A stretch of DNA of 64,000 nt from Kibdelosporangium sp040675465 (GTDB lineage Bacteria; Actinomycetota; Actinomycetes; Mycobacteriales; Pseudonocardiaceae), in contig NZ_JBFAPA010000017.1 of NCBI RefSeq assembly GCF_040675465.1, positions 1 through 64,000 of the forward strand, read 5' to 3'. This document shows positions 26,680 through 34,714 of this stretch, piece by piece. A program made the position numbers and the translations under genes. Each line of letters starts with the position of its first letter. Position 1 is the first letter of the stretch. The notes under the pieces were generated by a model, which had not been told where the DNA came from, searched no databases, and saw only the letters and a list, made by a program, of their open reading frames with translations.

Positions 26680-27414
26680 GTGACTCAGAACCCGCAGGAC
26701 CCGTACCGGCCGGGCCAGGGCCAACCCGGTGGTTTCCCGCCACCCGGGCAGGGCCGACCGCAGGGTCCGCCTCAAGGCCCTCCTCAGGGCGGCCAGCCGC
26801 CTTACGGCCAGCCCCAACCGCCTTACGGTCAGCCGCAGCAGCCGTACGGCCAGCAGCAACAGCCCTACGGCGCCCCCGGCGCCGGCGCGAAGATCCCCGA
26901 GGTCCCCGCCTTCGCCCAGAAGTTCACCGGCTTCGGCGCGAACTGGGGCACCGGCGGCGCGCGGCCCACGCTGCCCACACCCAAGAGCGTGATCTGGGCG
27001 TTCCTGCTCGCCGCGGGCGGCGCCGTGATCAGCATCCTCTACAGCATCCTGTACATCATCTCGTTCTCCGGGTACTACCTCGGCTTCAGCGGCACGGTGA
27101 TCTTCCAGATCATCATCGCCCTCGGCCTGGTCGTGCTGGCCGTGATGATGCGCAACGGTGCCGAGTGGGCGCGGATCGTGCTCGCCGTGCTCGACGGCCT
27201 CGGCGTGCTGTTCGGCCTGATCGCGCTGTTCGGCATCGGCCTGGTGTTCACCGTCACCGGTGGCTTCGGCGCGGTGCTGCTGATCTTCCTGCTGGTCCAG
27301 CTCGCGGCGCAGGGCGCGACCCTGTTCTTCCTGTTCCAGCCCGACTCCAACGCCTACTTCAAGTCGGCCGCGGGCCCCGGCCCCGGCCAGCCAGGACCCC
27401 AGCACTTCGGCTGA
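26680..27414 (+). CDS. Pro/Gln-rich membrane protein
   Basis: A 244-residue protein starting at GTG 26680 (VTQNPQDPYRPGQG). Residues 1-70 are a Pro/Gly/Gln/Tyr-rich tail with repeated QPPYGQP-like units, then a short conserved linker, then four membrane helices (VIWAFLLAAGGAVISILYS; FQIIIALGLVVLAVMM; IVLAVLDGLGVLFGLIAL; GAVLLIFLLVQLAAQGATL) and a short Gly/Pro tail. Many actinobacteria have such proteins of unknown role. It sits between dnaE2 and imuB, divergent from the first and convergent with the second. Confidence 0.72.
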   Translation: MTQNPQDPYRPGQGQPGGFPPPGQGRPQGPPQGPPQGGQPPYGQPQPPYGQPQQPYGQQQQPYGAPGAGAKIPEVPAFAQKFTGFGANWGTGGARPTLPTPKSVIWAFLLAAGGAVISILYSILYIISFSGYYLGFSGTVIFQIIIALGLVVLAVMMRNGAEWARIVLAVLDGLGVLFGLIALFGIGLVFTVTGGFGAVLLIFLLVQLAAQGATLFFLFQPDSNAYFKSAAGPGPGQPGPQHFG

Positions 27415-27470
27415 TCATCCATCGGCTGACGTTGCCGCGGGATCAGCTCGGCGAGCAGATCCTGAGCCAT
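27354..27470 (-). CDS. possible 38-residue SOS-associated small protein
   Basis: An ATG at 27470 opens a 38-codon frame (MAQDLLAELIPRQRQPMDD...) on the minus strand, beginning 35 bases after the perfect LexA box at 27505-27520. Its 3' half is antisense to the end of the Pro-rich membrane protein gene, which makes its composition unreliable as evidence. I list it only because a promoter-type SOS box with no other obvious target lies directly upstream. Confidence 0.2.
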   Translation of the reverse strand: MAQDLLAELIPRQRQPMDDQPKCWGPGWPGPGPAADLK

Positions 27471-27504
27471 GTCACGGTCGGACCGGTACAGCGATGAGAA
27501 GTTC

Positions 27505-27520
27505 TCGAACATGTGTTCGA
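27505..27520. promoter_or_regulatory. perfect LexA (SOS) box between convergent genes
   Basis: The 16 bases read TCGAACATGTGTTCGA, an exact match to the actinobacterial LexA consensus TCGAAC-N4-GTTCGA. It lies after the end of the membrane protein gene and before the end of imuB, so it does not precede either annotated gene. Candidate targets are a small minus-strand ORF (27354-27470) or a short plus-strand transcript ending at the 27551-27583 hairpin. Confidence 0.8.
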
Positions 27521-27550
27521 GTATGTCCCTGTGGGTCACCCGGGTCAAGT

Positions 27551-27583
27551 TGAAGGCGGTCGCGCGTGTCGCGACCGCCTTCA
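27551..27583. terminator. bidirectional hairpin between convergent genes
   Basis: A perfect 14-bp stem (27551-27564 with 27570-27583, arm TGAAGGCGGTCGCG) with a 5-nt loop. It lies 34 bases after the imuB stop and 137 bases after the opposing gene, and can terminate transcription from both sides. Confidence 0.75.
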
Positions 27584-27616
27584 CTGCGTTCATCCTCAGA
27601 GGACGGTCGCGAGTGG

Positions 27617-30600
27617 TCAGTCGTAGTGCGCGTGCAGGCGCCAGCCCCCTTGCGTGTAGGTGACCAGGAAGGCGGTTGTCGGGGTCGCCGGGCGTTCGGG
27701 CACCGCCGCGGTGTGCGGCTTGCCAGCGGAGGGCGCGGCGGAGATCGGCGTGATCGGCGCGGGCTCATCGGAAGTCTCTGACGGGGCAGAGGTGGGCGTT
27801 GTTGGGGCGGGGAGCGCGGAGGCGGTGGGCGTGTGGGAAGCAACAGAGGTGGGGGCAGTAGGTGTGAAGGTCTGATGGATGGTCGTGGCTGAGTTGGATT
27901 CGGGCGTGGAGGGCGGGCCGGTGTGAGAGGCGAGATGGGTGTGCACTGAGGAAGTGCCAGTTGTTGTGGAAATGGGTTCGGGGAGGGGCATGGCTGTGAC
28001 GGGTCTGATGGGGATGGGGGCCGCGACGGTGTTGGAGGGGGCGGGGCCTAGGAGGAGTTGAAGATGGGCTTGGGGGTTGAAGGTGCTGGAGGTGAGGGCG
28101 GAGATCGGGGCTTGGTTGAAGAATGCGGTTGGGGGTAGGCGGGAGGCTGGGGTCGAGGAAGGTGAGGGGCGGGGCGGGGTTGCGGTGGATGGTCGAGGTG
28201 GTGCGGCGGCGGGAGTTGAAGTGGTGGTGTGAGTCAGAGGTGCGGTAGCGGCATGAGGTGGCGATGAGGTGGCGATGTCGGTTGAGGGCTCAGTGATGGC
28301 ATGCGGTGGAGGTGAAGTGACGTCTTGGGTTGGGGAGGGGACGTGGGGTGAGGAAAGCGTGTGGGGTGAGGTAGGGGCGTGGGGCGAGGACAGGTTGTGA
28401 GGCAGGGAAAGGGTGTGTGGCGGGGAGGGATCGCGAGGAAGTGATGGGGCGGTGGTTTGAGGTGCGGGCGCCGGGATGGTGCGGGGCGAGGATGGAGTGA
28501 TCGTGTGCGGGGAGGGCGAAGTCTGAGGCGGGATGGAGATGCGGGGCGAAGAGTGGGGATGAGGCGGAATGGCGGCGTGAGGTGAGGAAGGTGCGTGGGT
28601 TGAAGGTGAGGTAGGGATGTGGGCCGCGGATAGGTTGTGAGACAAGGAAAGGGCGTGCCGCGGGGAGGGATCGCGGGGAGGGGATGAGGCGGTGGTTTGA
28701 GGTGTGGGCGATGGGGTGATGGCGGGCGGAGAGGAGGTGTGCGTTGAGGGCGAGGTCTGAGGGCGAGGCGAAGCAGGGGTGTGTGTTGAGGGTGGGGTGA
28801 TGGCGGGCGGGGAAGACGAGGTGTGAGGTGGGGTGGCGGCGTGAGGTGCGGAGGGAACGTAGGGCGGAGATGGGGTGGCGGTTTGAGGTGAGGGCACCGG
28901 GGCGGTGCGGGGTGAGGATGGAGTGCGGGGTGGAGATGGAGTGCGAGATGAGGAGGGCGTGCGGGGTGAAGTGGGGGCGCGAGGTGGAGTGAGGGTGTGG
29001 GGTGAGGGTGACGGAGGGGTGAGTGGTGTGGGGGTGAACGGGGATGAGGTGGGGGTTGGGGACGAGGTGGGGGTTGGGGACGAGGTGGGGGTTGGGGACG
29101 AGGTGGGGGTTGAGGACGTCGGGGTGGGGGTCGAGGTGGATGGGGTGGGGGTTGTGGTGGTGCGAGTGGACGTTGGGGTGGAGGGGGTTGGGGGTGGGGT
29201 CCACCAGTGGGGGTCGGTGAGCCAGGGGCCTGCGTGGGCGAGGATGTGGCGGGGTGGGCCGCCGTTGATGCGGATGGTGGTGGGTGGGGCGGAGAGGGTG
29301 TGGCGGGCAGTGAGGTGGACGGGGTGGTTGTGTTCGTCGAAGAGTTCGGCGGGGATGAGGTCGGGGAACACGACGGTGGGGGACGGTGCGGGGAGGCGGC
29401 CGGGCCACGGGAGGTCGGGGTCCGATGTGGACTGGCGGTCCTCGCCCCACGGCACCAGGCGGACCCGGCTGAGCGGATCACGCCCGCCCTCCAGGACGGG
29501 GGTGGTCACCCCCTCGGGACCGAGCAGGCCCTGGACGCGCACCATCGCCCGAGCGGCCCGTTCCTCGGCCTCGGCATAACCCTGGCCACGCCACAGATCC
29601 AGCTGCAGCGCACGCCCCTCGACGACCTCCTCCGGCTCAAGCCACAGCAACCGCAGACCGGAGGTCGGCCCACCCGCGCGTAACCAGCCGTCCAGCTGCC
29701 AGCGCACCCGGTCGGCGATCCCGTTGGGGGTCAACGGTTCCGCGCACCGCCAGACCCGGCCCAGCTCCTCGCCCCGCTCGCTCAGCGCGTAGATGCCCAG
29801 GCGGGTGCACGCGAGCCCGTGCGCCGCCAGCCCTTCGTGCAACCGGTCCGCGAGCGACCTGGCCACGAACGCCGCCGCGTCCACCCGCTCGACCGGCGGG
29901 TCCAGCTCGGCGCGGACCGACAGGTCCGGTGGCGGCCGGCGGCGCGCGGGTGGCCGCTCTTCCAGCCCGCGCGCCAGCCGGTGCGCACGCATCGCGTCGG
30001 CGTCGAACCGGGACAGCACGTCCCTTTCGGACAGCGACGCGAACGCGCCCAGCGTGCGCAACCCCAACCGCCGCAACAGGTCGATCAGCTCGGCGCGGTC
30101 CGGCCCGCCGGGCTGGTGCAACTCGGCGACGGACAGCGGCGCCAGGAACTCCGCGCTGCGCCCCGGCTCCACCAGCACCCCGCGCCGCGCCGCCAGCGTC
30201 GCCGCGAACAGCCCCTCGGCCACTCCGACCTGGCTCTCCACCTCGGTCCGCACGGCGACCTGGTCGACCAGTCGCTCGGCCGCGCCCTCCTCACTGCCGA
30301 AATATCCCGCCGGTCCCTGCGCCGGGACCGCCACCACGCCCGGCCGCACCACCTCGACCCCCACGGCCAGCTCCTCGACGGCCGCCGCCACCGCCTCGAA
30401 CAGCCGCGCGTCCCGCACCGGATCGTCGTCGAACACGACCAGCTCGGGACACTTGCCCTGGGCCTCGCGCCGGCGCATGCCCCGCCGGACGCCCTCGGCC
30501 CGCGCCACGGCGGACGTGGCCACCACCCGGTTGGCGGCCACCACCGCCATCGGGACGGCGAAGGGCAGGCCTGCTACCGAAGCGGCCGCCACCACCGGCC

Positions 30601-30631
30601 AGTCCGGGCACCAGACCACGAGAGTTCGCAT
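27617..30631 (-). CDS. imuB: ImuB, Y-family polymerase-like mutasome subunit with large repeat insertion
   Basis: A 1004-residue ImuB, nearly twice the usual 520-560. Residues 1-350 are the inactive Y-family fold (MRTLVVWCPDWPVVAA, SRFDADAMRAHRLARGLEE), and QLDLW near 343-347 is a beta-clamp-binding motif, by which ImuB recruits DnaE2 to the sliding clamp. After ILAHAGPWLTDPHWW (about 477) the protein should end within some 60 residues, but roughly 500 residues of Pro/Thr/Ser-rich repeats intervene (about 27680-29200) before the conserved last strand AFLVTYTQGGWRLHAHYD. The insertion keeps the frame open throughout. The gene is preceded by a GyrI-like gene and imuA' on the same strand. Confidence 0.9.
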   Translation of the reverse strand: MRTLVVWCPDWPVVAAASVAGLPFAVPMAVVAANRVVATSAVARAEGVRRGMRRREAQGKCPELVVFDDDPVRDARLFEAVAAAVEELAVGVEVVRPGVVAVPAQGPAGYFGSEEGAAERLVDQVAVRTEVESQVGVAEGLFAATLAARRGVLVEPGRSAEFLAPLSVAELHQPGGPDRAELIDLLRRLGLRTLGAFASLSERDVLSRFDADAMRAHRLARGLEERPPARRRPPPDLSVRAELDPPVERVDAAAFVARSLADRLHEGLAAHGLACTRLGIYALSERGEELGRVWRCAEPLTPNGIADRVRWQLDGWLRAGGPTSGLRLLWLEPEEVVEGRALQLDLWRGQGYAEAEERAARAMVRVQGLLGPEGVTTPVLEGGRDPLSRVRLVPWGEDRQSTSDPDLPWPGRLPAPSPTVVFPDLIPAELFDEHNHPVHLTARHTLSAPPTTIRINGGPPRHILAHAGPWLTDPHWWTPPPTPSTPTSTRTTTTPTPSTSTPTPTSSTPTSSPTPTSSPTPTSSPTPTSSPFTPTPLTPPSPSPHTLTPPRAPTSPRTPSSSRTPSPPRTPSSPRTAPVPSPQTATPSPPYVPSAPHAATPPHTSSSPPAITPPSTHTPASPRPQTSPSTHTSSPPAITPSPTPQTTASSPPRDPSPRHALSLSHNLSAAHIPTSPSTHAPSSPHAAIPPHPHSSPRISIPPQTSPSPHTITPSSPRTIPAPAPQTTAPSLPRDPSPPHTLSLPHNLSSPHAPTSPHTLSSPHVPSPTQDVTSPPPHAITEPSTDIATSSPPHAATAPLTHTTTSTPAAAPPRPSTATPPRPSPSSTPASRLPPTAFFNQAPISALTSSTFNPQAHLQLLLGPAPSNTVAAPIPIRPVTAMPLPEPISTTTGTSSVHTHLASHTGPPSTPESNSATTIHQTFTPTAPTSVASHTPTASALPAPTTPTSAPSETSDEPAPITPISAAPSAGKPHTAAVPERPATPTTAFLVTYTQGGWRLHAHYD
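27680..29200 (-). repeat. low-complexity repeat insertion inside imuB
   Basis: About 1.5 kb with a strong purine/pyrimidine strand bias (G-rich on plus). It contains clear tandem units, for example four copies of an 18-base GACGAGGTGGGGGTTGGG unit around 29048-29120 (encoding TSSPTP repeats), and longer degenerate units encoding PRxPSPPHTLSLPHNLS-type segments repeated near 28400 and 28650. The reading frame is maintained. Confidence 0.8.
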
Positions 30632-30662
30632 GATTCGAACATAGGTGCGGTTTTTCTGAGGG

Positions 30663-31082
30663 TCAACCGATGTCGCTCGAACGAGTGATCACCGGCATGA
30701 GCAGCTCGACCTCGGTGCGGCGCCGGTAAAACTCCACGTCAGGACGCTTGGGGTCGGCCCTGGCCAGCGCGTGCAGCTCCCGGAAGCCGGGGCCGATCCC
30801 GGAGTAGACACCGGGCGGCTCCCCCTCCAGCCGCAGATAGTCGCCGCCGGCCACCTCGCCGACCTCCAGCCCGAACCGGCCGGGCGGGTCGCCGGGCCGG
30901 ATCCCGGCGCAGACGAGGTACTCCTGAGCCCTCTCGTCGAACACCCCGTAGAACCTGCGCTCCCGCAACCCGACCACGCCCTCCAGCTCGGCCCACGCCC
31001 GTTGCATGGCCGGTAGCTCGTCGGCGACCCGCAGGAACATGACCGGCGCCGCCGTCCGGGTCACCCGGCGAACGACGCTCAC
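30663..31082 (-). CDS. GyrI-like effector-binding domain protein
   Basis: A 139-residue protein resembling the GyrI-like/AraC effector-binding fold: MFLRVADELPAMQRAWAELEG, then RRFYGVFDERAQEYLVCAGIRP, with the second half YLRLEGEPPGVYSGIGPGF and a terminal VELLMPV strand. Proteins of this fold bind small molecules or inhibit partners such as gyrase (SbmC/GyrI in E. coli, itself SOS-induced). Its GTG start overlaps the imuA' stop codon (GTGA) and its stop is 31 bases before imuB, so it is an integral member of the mutasome operon. Confidence 0.7.
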   Translation of the reverse strand: MSVVRRVTRTAAPVMFLRVADELPAMQRAWAELEGVVGLRERRFYGVFDERAQEYLVCAGIRPGDPPGRFGLEVGEVAGGDYLRLEGEPPGVYSGIGPGFRELHALARADPKRPDVEFYRRRTEVELLMPVITRSSDIG

Positions 31083-31768
31083 GTCTCGCCGTCCGCGGGA
31101 GCAGGGGGCGGGGCGGCGGAAAGACCGTCCGGGGTGAGGACGACCGAGGTCGTGACCGGGCGCGCGGCGGCGCCGCGGCCGCGCGCGGCGAGAGTCAGCC
31201 TCCGGGTGTGCAGGTAGCCATGGCCGGCGTCCATTCCTGTCCACTGGCTACGCACATGCGTGACCTCCAGGTCCGCCCCGGGCCACGGGCCGAAGGGGAT
31301 GAGGACCGCGCCCCGGTTGCGGGCGCGGGCGGAGAGCTTGCGGGCGTTGGCGTCGGAGATCCGGCCCGCGGCCGAGATGACCACCAGGTCCATGCCGTCG
31401 AGCAGGGCACCGGCCACGGCCGGCAGGTCCGCCCCTGGCTGGGGCACCAACGCGAGCCGTGACACGGCAACACCCAGCTCCGCCGCGGCGATCACCCCGA
31501 GCCGCGGCAGACCGATCACGCCTGCCCACGACCCTTGGGCCGTGGCTTTGGCAAGCAGCGCAAGCAGCACCGTGACGGATCCGCGCACCGCCACCGTGCT
31601 GCCGCGCCGCAAGCCACCCCAGGGGAACAGTCCCGCCAGTGCCTCGGACACCGGCAGCACGCGTTCCCCGTTGACCGGTGTCAGGGCCAGGCCACTGGCC
31701 ACGCCCACCCCGTCGGGCAGGACCATGGACTTCAGCGACGCCGCTCTCGTCACTGCCGACCCTGACAC
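31079..31768 (-). CDS. imuA': ImuA'-type RecA-like mutasome protein
   Basis: A 229-residue RecA-fold protein lacking a normal P-loop: the expected Walker A region reads RRGSTVAVRGSVTVLLALLAK. Further features are LFPWGGLRRGSTVAVRG near residue 50, WAGVIGLPRLGVIAAAELGV, and VTHVRSQWTGMDAGHGYLHTRR. With ImuB and DnaE2 it is required for induced mutagenesis in mycobacteria. GTG at 31768 is the chosen start because GGGAGG precedes it by about seven bases; the longer open frame would start inside the LexA box. First gene of the operon imuA'-GyrI-like-imuB. Confidence 0.85.
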   Translation of the reverse strand: MSGSAVTRAASLKSMVLPDGVGVASGLALTPVNGERVLPVSEALAGLFPWGGLRRGSTVAVRGSVTVLLALLAKATAQGSWAGVIGLPRLGVIAAAELGVAVSRLALVPQPGADLPAVAGALLDGMDLVVISAAGRISDANARKLSARARNRGAVLIPFGPWPGADLEVTHVRSQWTGMDAGHGYLHTRRLTLAARGRGAAARPVTTSVVLTPDGLSAAPPPAPADGET

Positions 31769-31817
31769 CGGAACACCTCCCGCACACCGAACGACCGCCG
31801 TGGGGAGCCGGCGCGCT

Positions 31818-31833
31818 TCGAACACCTGTTCGA
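31818..31833 (-). promoter_or_regulatory. LexA (SOS) box of the imuA' operon
   Basis: TCGAACACCTGTTCGA matches the actinobacterial LexA consensus exactly. It lies 50-65 bases upstream of the chosen imuA' start, where it would cover the promoter, so the operon should be induced by DNA damage. Confidence 0.88.
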
Positions 31834-31905
31834 TCGCTGGAACCAGCTTACCGCAGGGTCCGGCCCGGTTGTCAAGCCGGTCACCCGAACGAGAAAAGCC
31901 TTGTG

Positions 31906-32595
31906 TCAGGCGGGATTCAGCTCGCCGTACGCCCCGACCAGCTGATCTTCGGCGTCCTTCAGATACGCCGCCAGCATGCCCTCGGCGCGGGGTCCGTCGC
32001 CGACCGAGATGGCCGCCGCGATCTCGCCGTTGCGCAACAGGTACGGCTCGTGGAACCGGCGCGGGTCGGACATCACGTGGAAGACCAGCCGCAGCTCGGC
32101 GAGCAGACCACGCATCAGCTCGTCCACCCGGGGGCTGCCCGCCAGCGCCGCGATCGCCTGGTGGAAGCGGATGTTCGCGGTGCCCAGGGCCAGCCAGTCA
32201 CTGGACGACGCCGCCTCTTCGCCCGCTTTGACGGCGGACATCACCCGATCGAGCCCACTTGGCGGGGCGGTCAGGTCACGGACCGCGGCGCACTCGATGA
32301 GCCGCCGCACGCGGTAGATGTCGGTGACGTCCTCGACGCTCAGCACCCGCACGAAGACGCCGCGGTTGAGCTCGTGGGTCAGCAGCCGCTCATGGGTCAG
32401 CAACCGGAACGCCTCGCGCAAAGTGTTGCGGGACACCGCGAGCGCGCCGCCGATCGCGTCCTCGGCCAGCCGCGTGCCGGGCGGGAAGTATCCCTCGCTG
32501 ATCCGGGTCCGCAGCACGTCGGCGACCCGTTCGGCGGTGCTCGACCGGCCGAGGAGGGCACGGTCGGCGGCCAGGCCGGACACTTCGGCAGTCAC
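31906..32595 (-). CDS. GntR-family (FCD/FadR subfamily) transcriptional regulator
   Basis: A 229-residue repressor. The N-terminal winged helix has STAERVADVLRTRISEGYFPPGTRL and AVSRNTLREAFRLLTHERLL; the C-terminal all-helical FCD domain includes RVRRLIECAAVRDL and RFHQAIAALAGSPRV with its metal/ligand His residues. GTG at 32595 follows GGAGGT. It is divergent from the transporter/hydro-lyase pair and probably senses a carboxylate related to their substrate, binding the palindrome at 32639-32659. Confidence 0.9.
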   Translation of the reverse strand: MTAEVSGLAADRALLGRSSTAERVADVLRTRISEGYFPPGTRLAEDAIGGALAVSRNTLREAFRLLTHERLLTHELNRGVFVRVLSVEDVTDIYRVRRLIECAAVRDLTAPPSGLDRVMSAVKAGEEAASSSDWLALGTANIRFHQAIAALAGSPRVDELMRGLLAELRLVFHVMSDPRRFHEPYLLRNGEIAAAISVGDGPRAEGMLAAYLKDAEDQLVGAYGELNPA

Positions 32596-32638
32596 GCTGT
32601 ACCTCCATGGCCACGAATTTCATCCATCCTACCTCTTG

Positions 32639-32659
32639 AAGGATTGTTGAACGATCCTT
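32639..32659. promoter_or_regulatory. candidate GntR operator
   Basis: AAGGATTGTTGAACGATCCTT-type 21-base near-perfect palindrome (symmetric at 18 of 21 positions counting the centre) between the divergent GntR and transporter genes, 44 bases before the GntR start and 38 before the transporter start. Position and symmetry fit autoregulation and control of the operon. Confidence 0.6.
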
Positions 32660-32696
32660 ACATTGAACTCTCATACAACTCACCTGCGAGGTGCGT

Positions 32697-33950
32697 ATGA
32701 GCACAACGACCGCGGAGCGGACCAGGCCCTTCGAGTGGTTCCGGTCGCTCGGCTCCAAAGGCAGGCGCGCGTTCGCCGGCGCTTTCGGCGGCTACGGCCT
32801 GGACTCCTACGACTTCCAAGTCCTCCCGCTCGGCATGGTGGCCATCACGGCCTACTTCGGCCTCACCAAGCTGGAAGCGGGCCTGCTCACCACCGTCACG
32901 CTGGTCGTCTCGGCGGTCGGCGGCGCGATCGCCGGGATCATGGCCGACCGGATCGGCCGGGTCCGCACCCTGATCATCACCGTGGTCGCGTACGCGGTCT
33001 TCACGGTGCTCTGCGGGTTCGCCCCCAACTACGAGACGCTGCTCGTGCTCACAGCCTTGCAGGGACTGGGGTTCGGCGGCGAGTGGGCGGTCGGCGCGAT
33101 CCTGGTCGCCGAGTACACCAGCGCGAAGTACCGCGGCCGCACGGTCGCGTTCATCCAGAGCGCCTGGGCGGTCGGCTGGGGCCTGTCGGTGGTCGTCTAC
33201 ACCGTCGTGTTCAGCATCGCCAGCGACGACCTGGCCTGGCGGATCCTGTTCTGGACGGGCGCCCTGCCCGCGGTGCTGATCTGGTACGTCCGCCGCAACG
33301 TCAGCGACGCGCCCACGGCCGACGAGAAGCGCGTCTCCCACCACGAGCGCGGTTCGTTCAAGGCGATCTTCCAGGGCAACCTCACCCGCACAACGATTTT
33401 CGCCGCGCTGCTGGCGACCGGTGTGCAGGGCGGCTACTACACCCTGGCCACCTGGCTGCCGACTTTCCTGAAGACGGAACGGCATCTGACCGTGGTCAAC
33501 ACCGGCGGCTACCTGGCGTTCCTGATCAGCGGGGCGTTCATCGGGTACGTCTGCGGCGGGTACGTCACCGACTGGATCGGCCGCAAGAAGACGTTCGCGT
33601 TGTTCGCGATCCTGTCCGCGCTGCTGATCGTCGCGTACATCAACATCCCGGCCGGGGCCAACCAACTGGTGCTGTGGCTGGGTTTCCCGCTCGGCTTCTG
33701 CATGTCGGCGATCTTCAGCGGGTTCGGCTCGTTCCTGGCCGAGCTCTACCCCGCCGAGCTGCGCGGCACCGGCCAGGGTTTCACGTACAACTTCGGCCGT
33801 GCGGCGGGCGCGCTGTTCCCGACGCTGGTCGGCCTGGTCGGGCAGAGCTGGAGCCTCAGCGAGGCGATGGTCTTCGCCGCGATCGCGTACGCCATCGCCG
33901 TCGTCGCGTTGTTCGGGCTGCCCGAGACGCTCGGAACGGAGCTGAAATGA
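32697..33950 (+). CDS. MFS transporter, metabolite:H+ symporter type
   Basis: A 417-residue permease with 12 membrane helices. The motif between helices 2 and 3 is GIMADRIGRVRTL, and GLGFGGEWAVGAILVAEY plus PAELRGTGQGFTYNFGRAAGAL are typical of sialate/aromatic-acid/organic-acid symporters. ATG at 32697 is taken because GAGG lies five bases before it; a GTG two codons upstream is also in frame. The next gene starts within its stop codon (ATGA), so transporter and hydro-lyase are coupled. Uptake of a carboxylic acid that the hydro-lyase helps to degrade is the likely role. Confidence 0.87.
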   Translation: MSTTTAERTRPFEWFRSLGSKGRRAFAGAFGGYGLDSYDFQVLPLGMVAITAYFGLTKLEAGLLTTVTLVVSAVGGAIAGIMADRIGRVRTLIITVVAYAVFTVLCGFAPNYETLLVLTALQGLGFGGEWAVGAILVAEYTSAKYRGRTVAFIQSAWAVGWGLSVVVYTVVFSIASDDLAWRILFWTGALPAVLIWYVRRNVSDAPTADEKRVSHHERGSFKAIFQGNLTRTTIFAALLATGVQGGYYTLATWLPTFLKTERHLTVVNTGGYLAFLISGAFIGYVCGGYVTDWIGRKKTFALFAILSALLIVAYINIPAGANQLVLWLGFPLGFCMSAIFSGFGSFLAELYPAELRGTGQGFTYNFGRAAGALFPTLVGLVGQSWSLSEAMVFAAIAYAIAVVALFGLPETLGTELK

Positions 33951-34714
33951 CCCCCGGGGAAGCCAGGAAGCTGTTCCGCGCCGGCACGGTCGCGCCGACC
34001 AGCGGCTGGGCTCCCGGTTACACCCAGGCCAACCTGATCGCCGTGCCGCGCGACTGGGCGTACGACCTTCTCCTGTTCGCGCAACGCAATCCGCAGCCGT
34101 GCCCGGTGCTGGACGTGACCGATCCGGGCGTCACCTCGACCCCGCTGGCCGCCGACGCCGACCTGCGCACGGACCTGCCCAGCTATCGGGTGTGGGAGTA
34201 CGGCGAGATGGTCTGTGAGCTGCGGGATGCCACCCGGTTGTGGCGGTCGGACCTGGTCGCGTTCCTGATCGGTTGCAGCTTCACCTTCGAGCACGGGCTG
34301 ACCCGCGCGGGCATCCCGTTGCGGCACGTCGAGCAGGGCCGGAACGTGTCGATGTACATCACCGACCGCGAATGTCGTTCCGCCGCGAGGATGCGCGGCC
34401 CGCTCGTGGTGTCCATGCGGCCGATCCCGGCCGATCTGGTGGAGACGGCGACCAGGATCAGCGCCCGGATGCCGGAGGTGCACGGGGCTCCCGTGCACGT
34501 CGGCGACCCGGGCGGGCTGGGCATCAAGGATCTGTCCACACCGGACTTCGGGGACGCCGTCGACGCGCAGCCCGGCGACGTCCCGGTCTACTGGGCCTGC
34601 GGAGTGACCCCGCAGGCCGCGTTGATGGCGTCCTGCCCGCCGTTCGCCATCACGCACTCGCCCGGGCACATGTTCCTCACCGATGTGCCCGAGGACACCT
34701 ACCGGATCGCGTGA
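33947..34714 (+). CDS. DUF1445 / putative hydro-lyase (D-glutamate cyclase-like family)
   Basis: A 255-residue protein of the YcsI/DUF1445 family, annotated as putative hydro-lyase; the mammalian relative is a D-glutamate cyclase. Family blocks seen are GWAPGYTQANLIAVP, SDLVAFLIGCSFTFEH, NVSMYITDREC, GPLVVSMRPIP and the closing FAITHSPGHMFLTD. The ATG overlaps the transporter stop (ATGA), suggesting that it acts on the imported compound. Its 3' end overlaps the convergent phytase gene by 16 bases. Confidence 0.87.
   Translation: MTPGEARKLFRAGTVAPTSGWAPGYTQANLIAVPRDWAYDLLLFAQRNPQPCPVLDVTDPGVTSTPLAADADLRTDLPSYRVWEYGEMVCELRDATRLWRSDLVAFLIGCSFTFEHGLTRAGIPLRHVEQGRNVSMYITDRECRSAARMRGPLVVSMRPIPADLVETATRISARMPEVHGAPVHVGDPGGLGIKDLSTPDFGDAVDAQPGDVPVYWACGVTPQAALMASCPPFAITHSPGHMFLTDVPEDTYRIA

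Noticed and set aside
30632..30652. LexA box before imuB
   Set aside because: Only the left half (TCGAAC) is correct; the right half reads GTGCGG, so it is not a convincing site.
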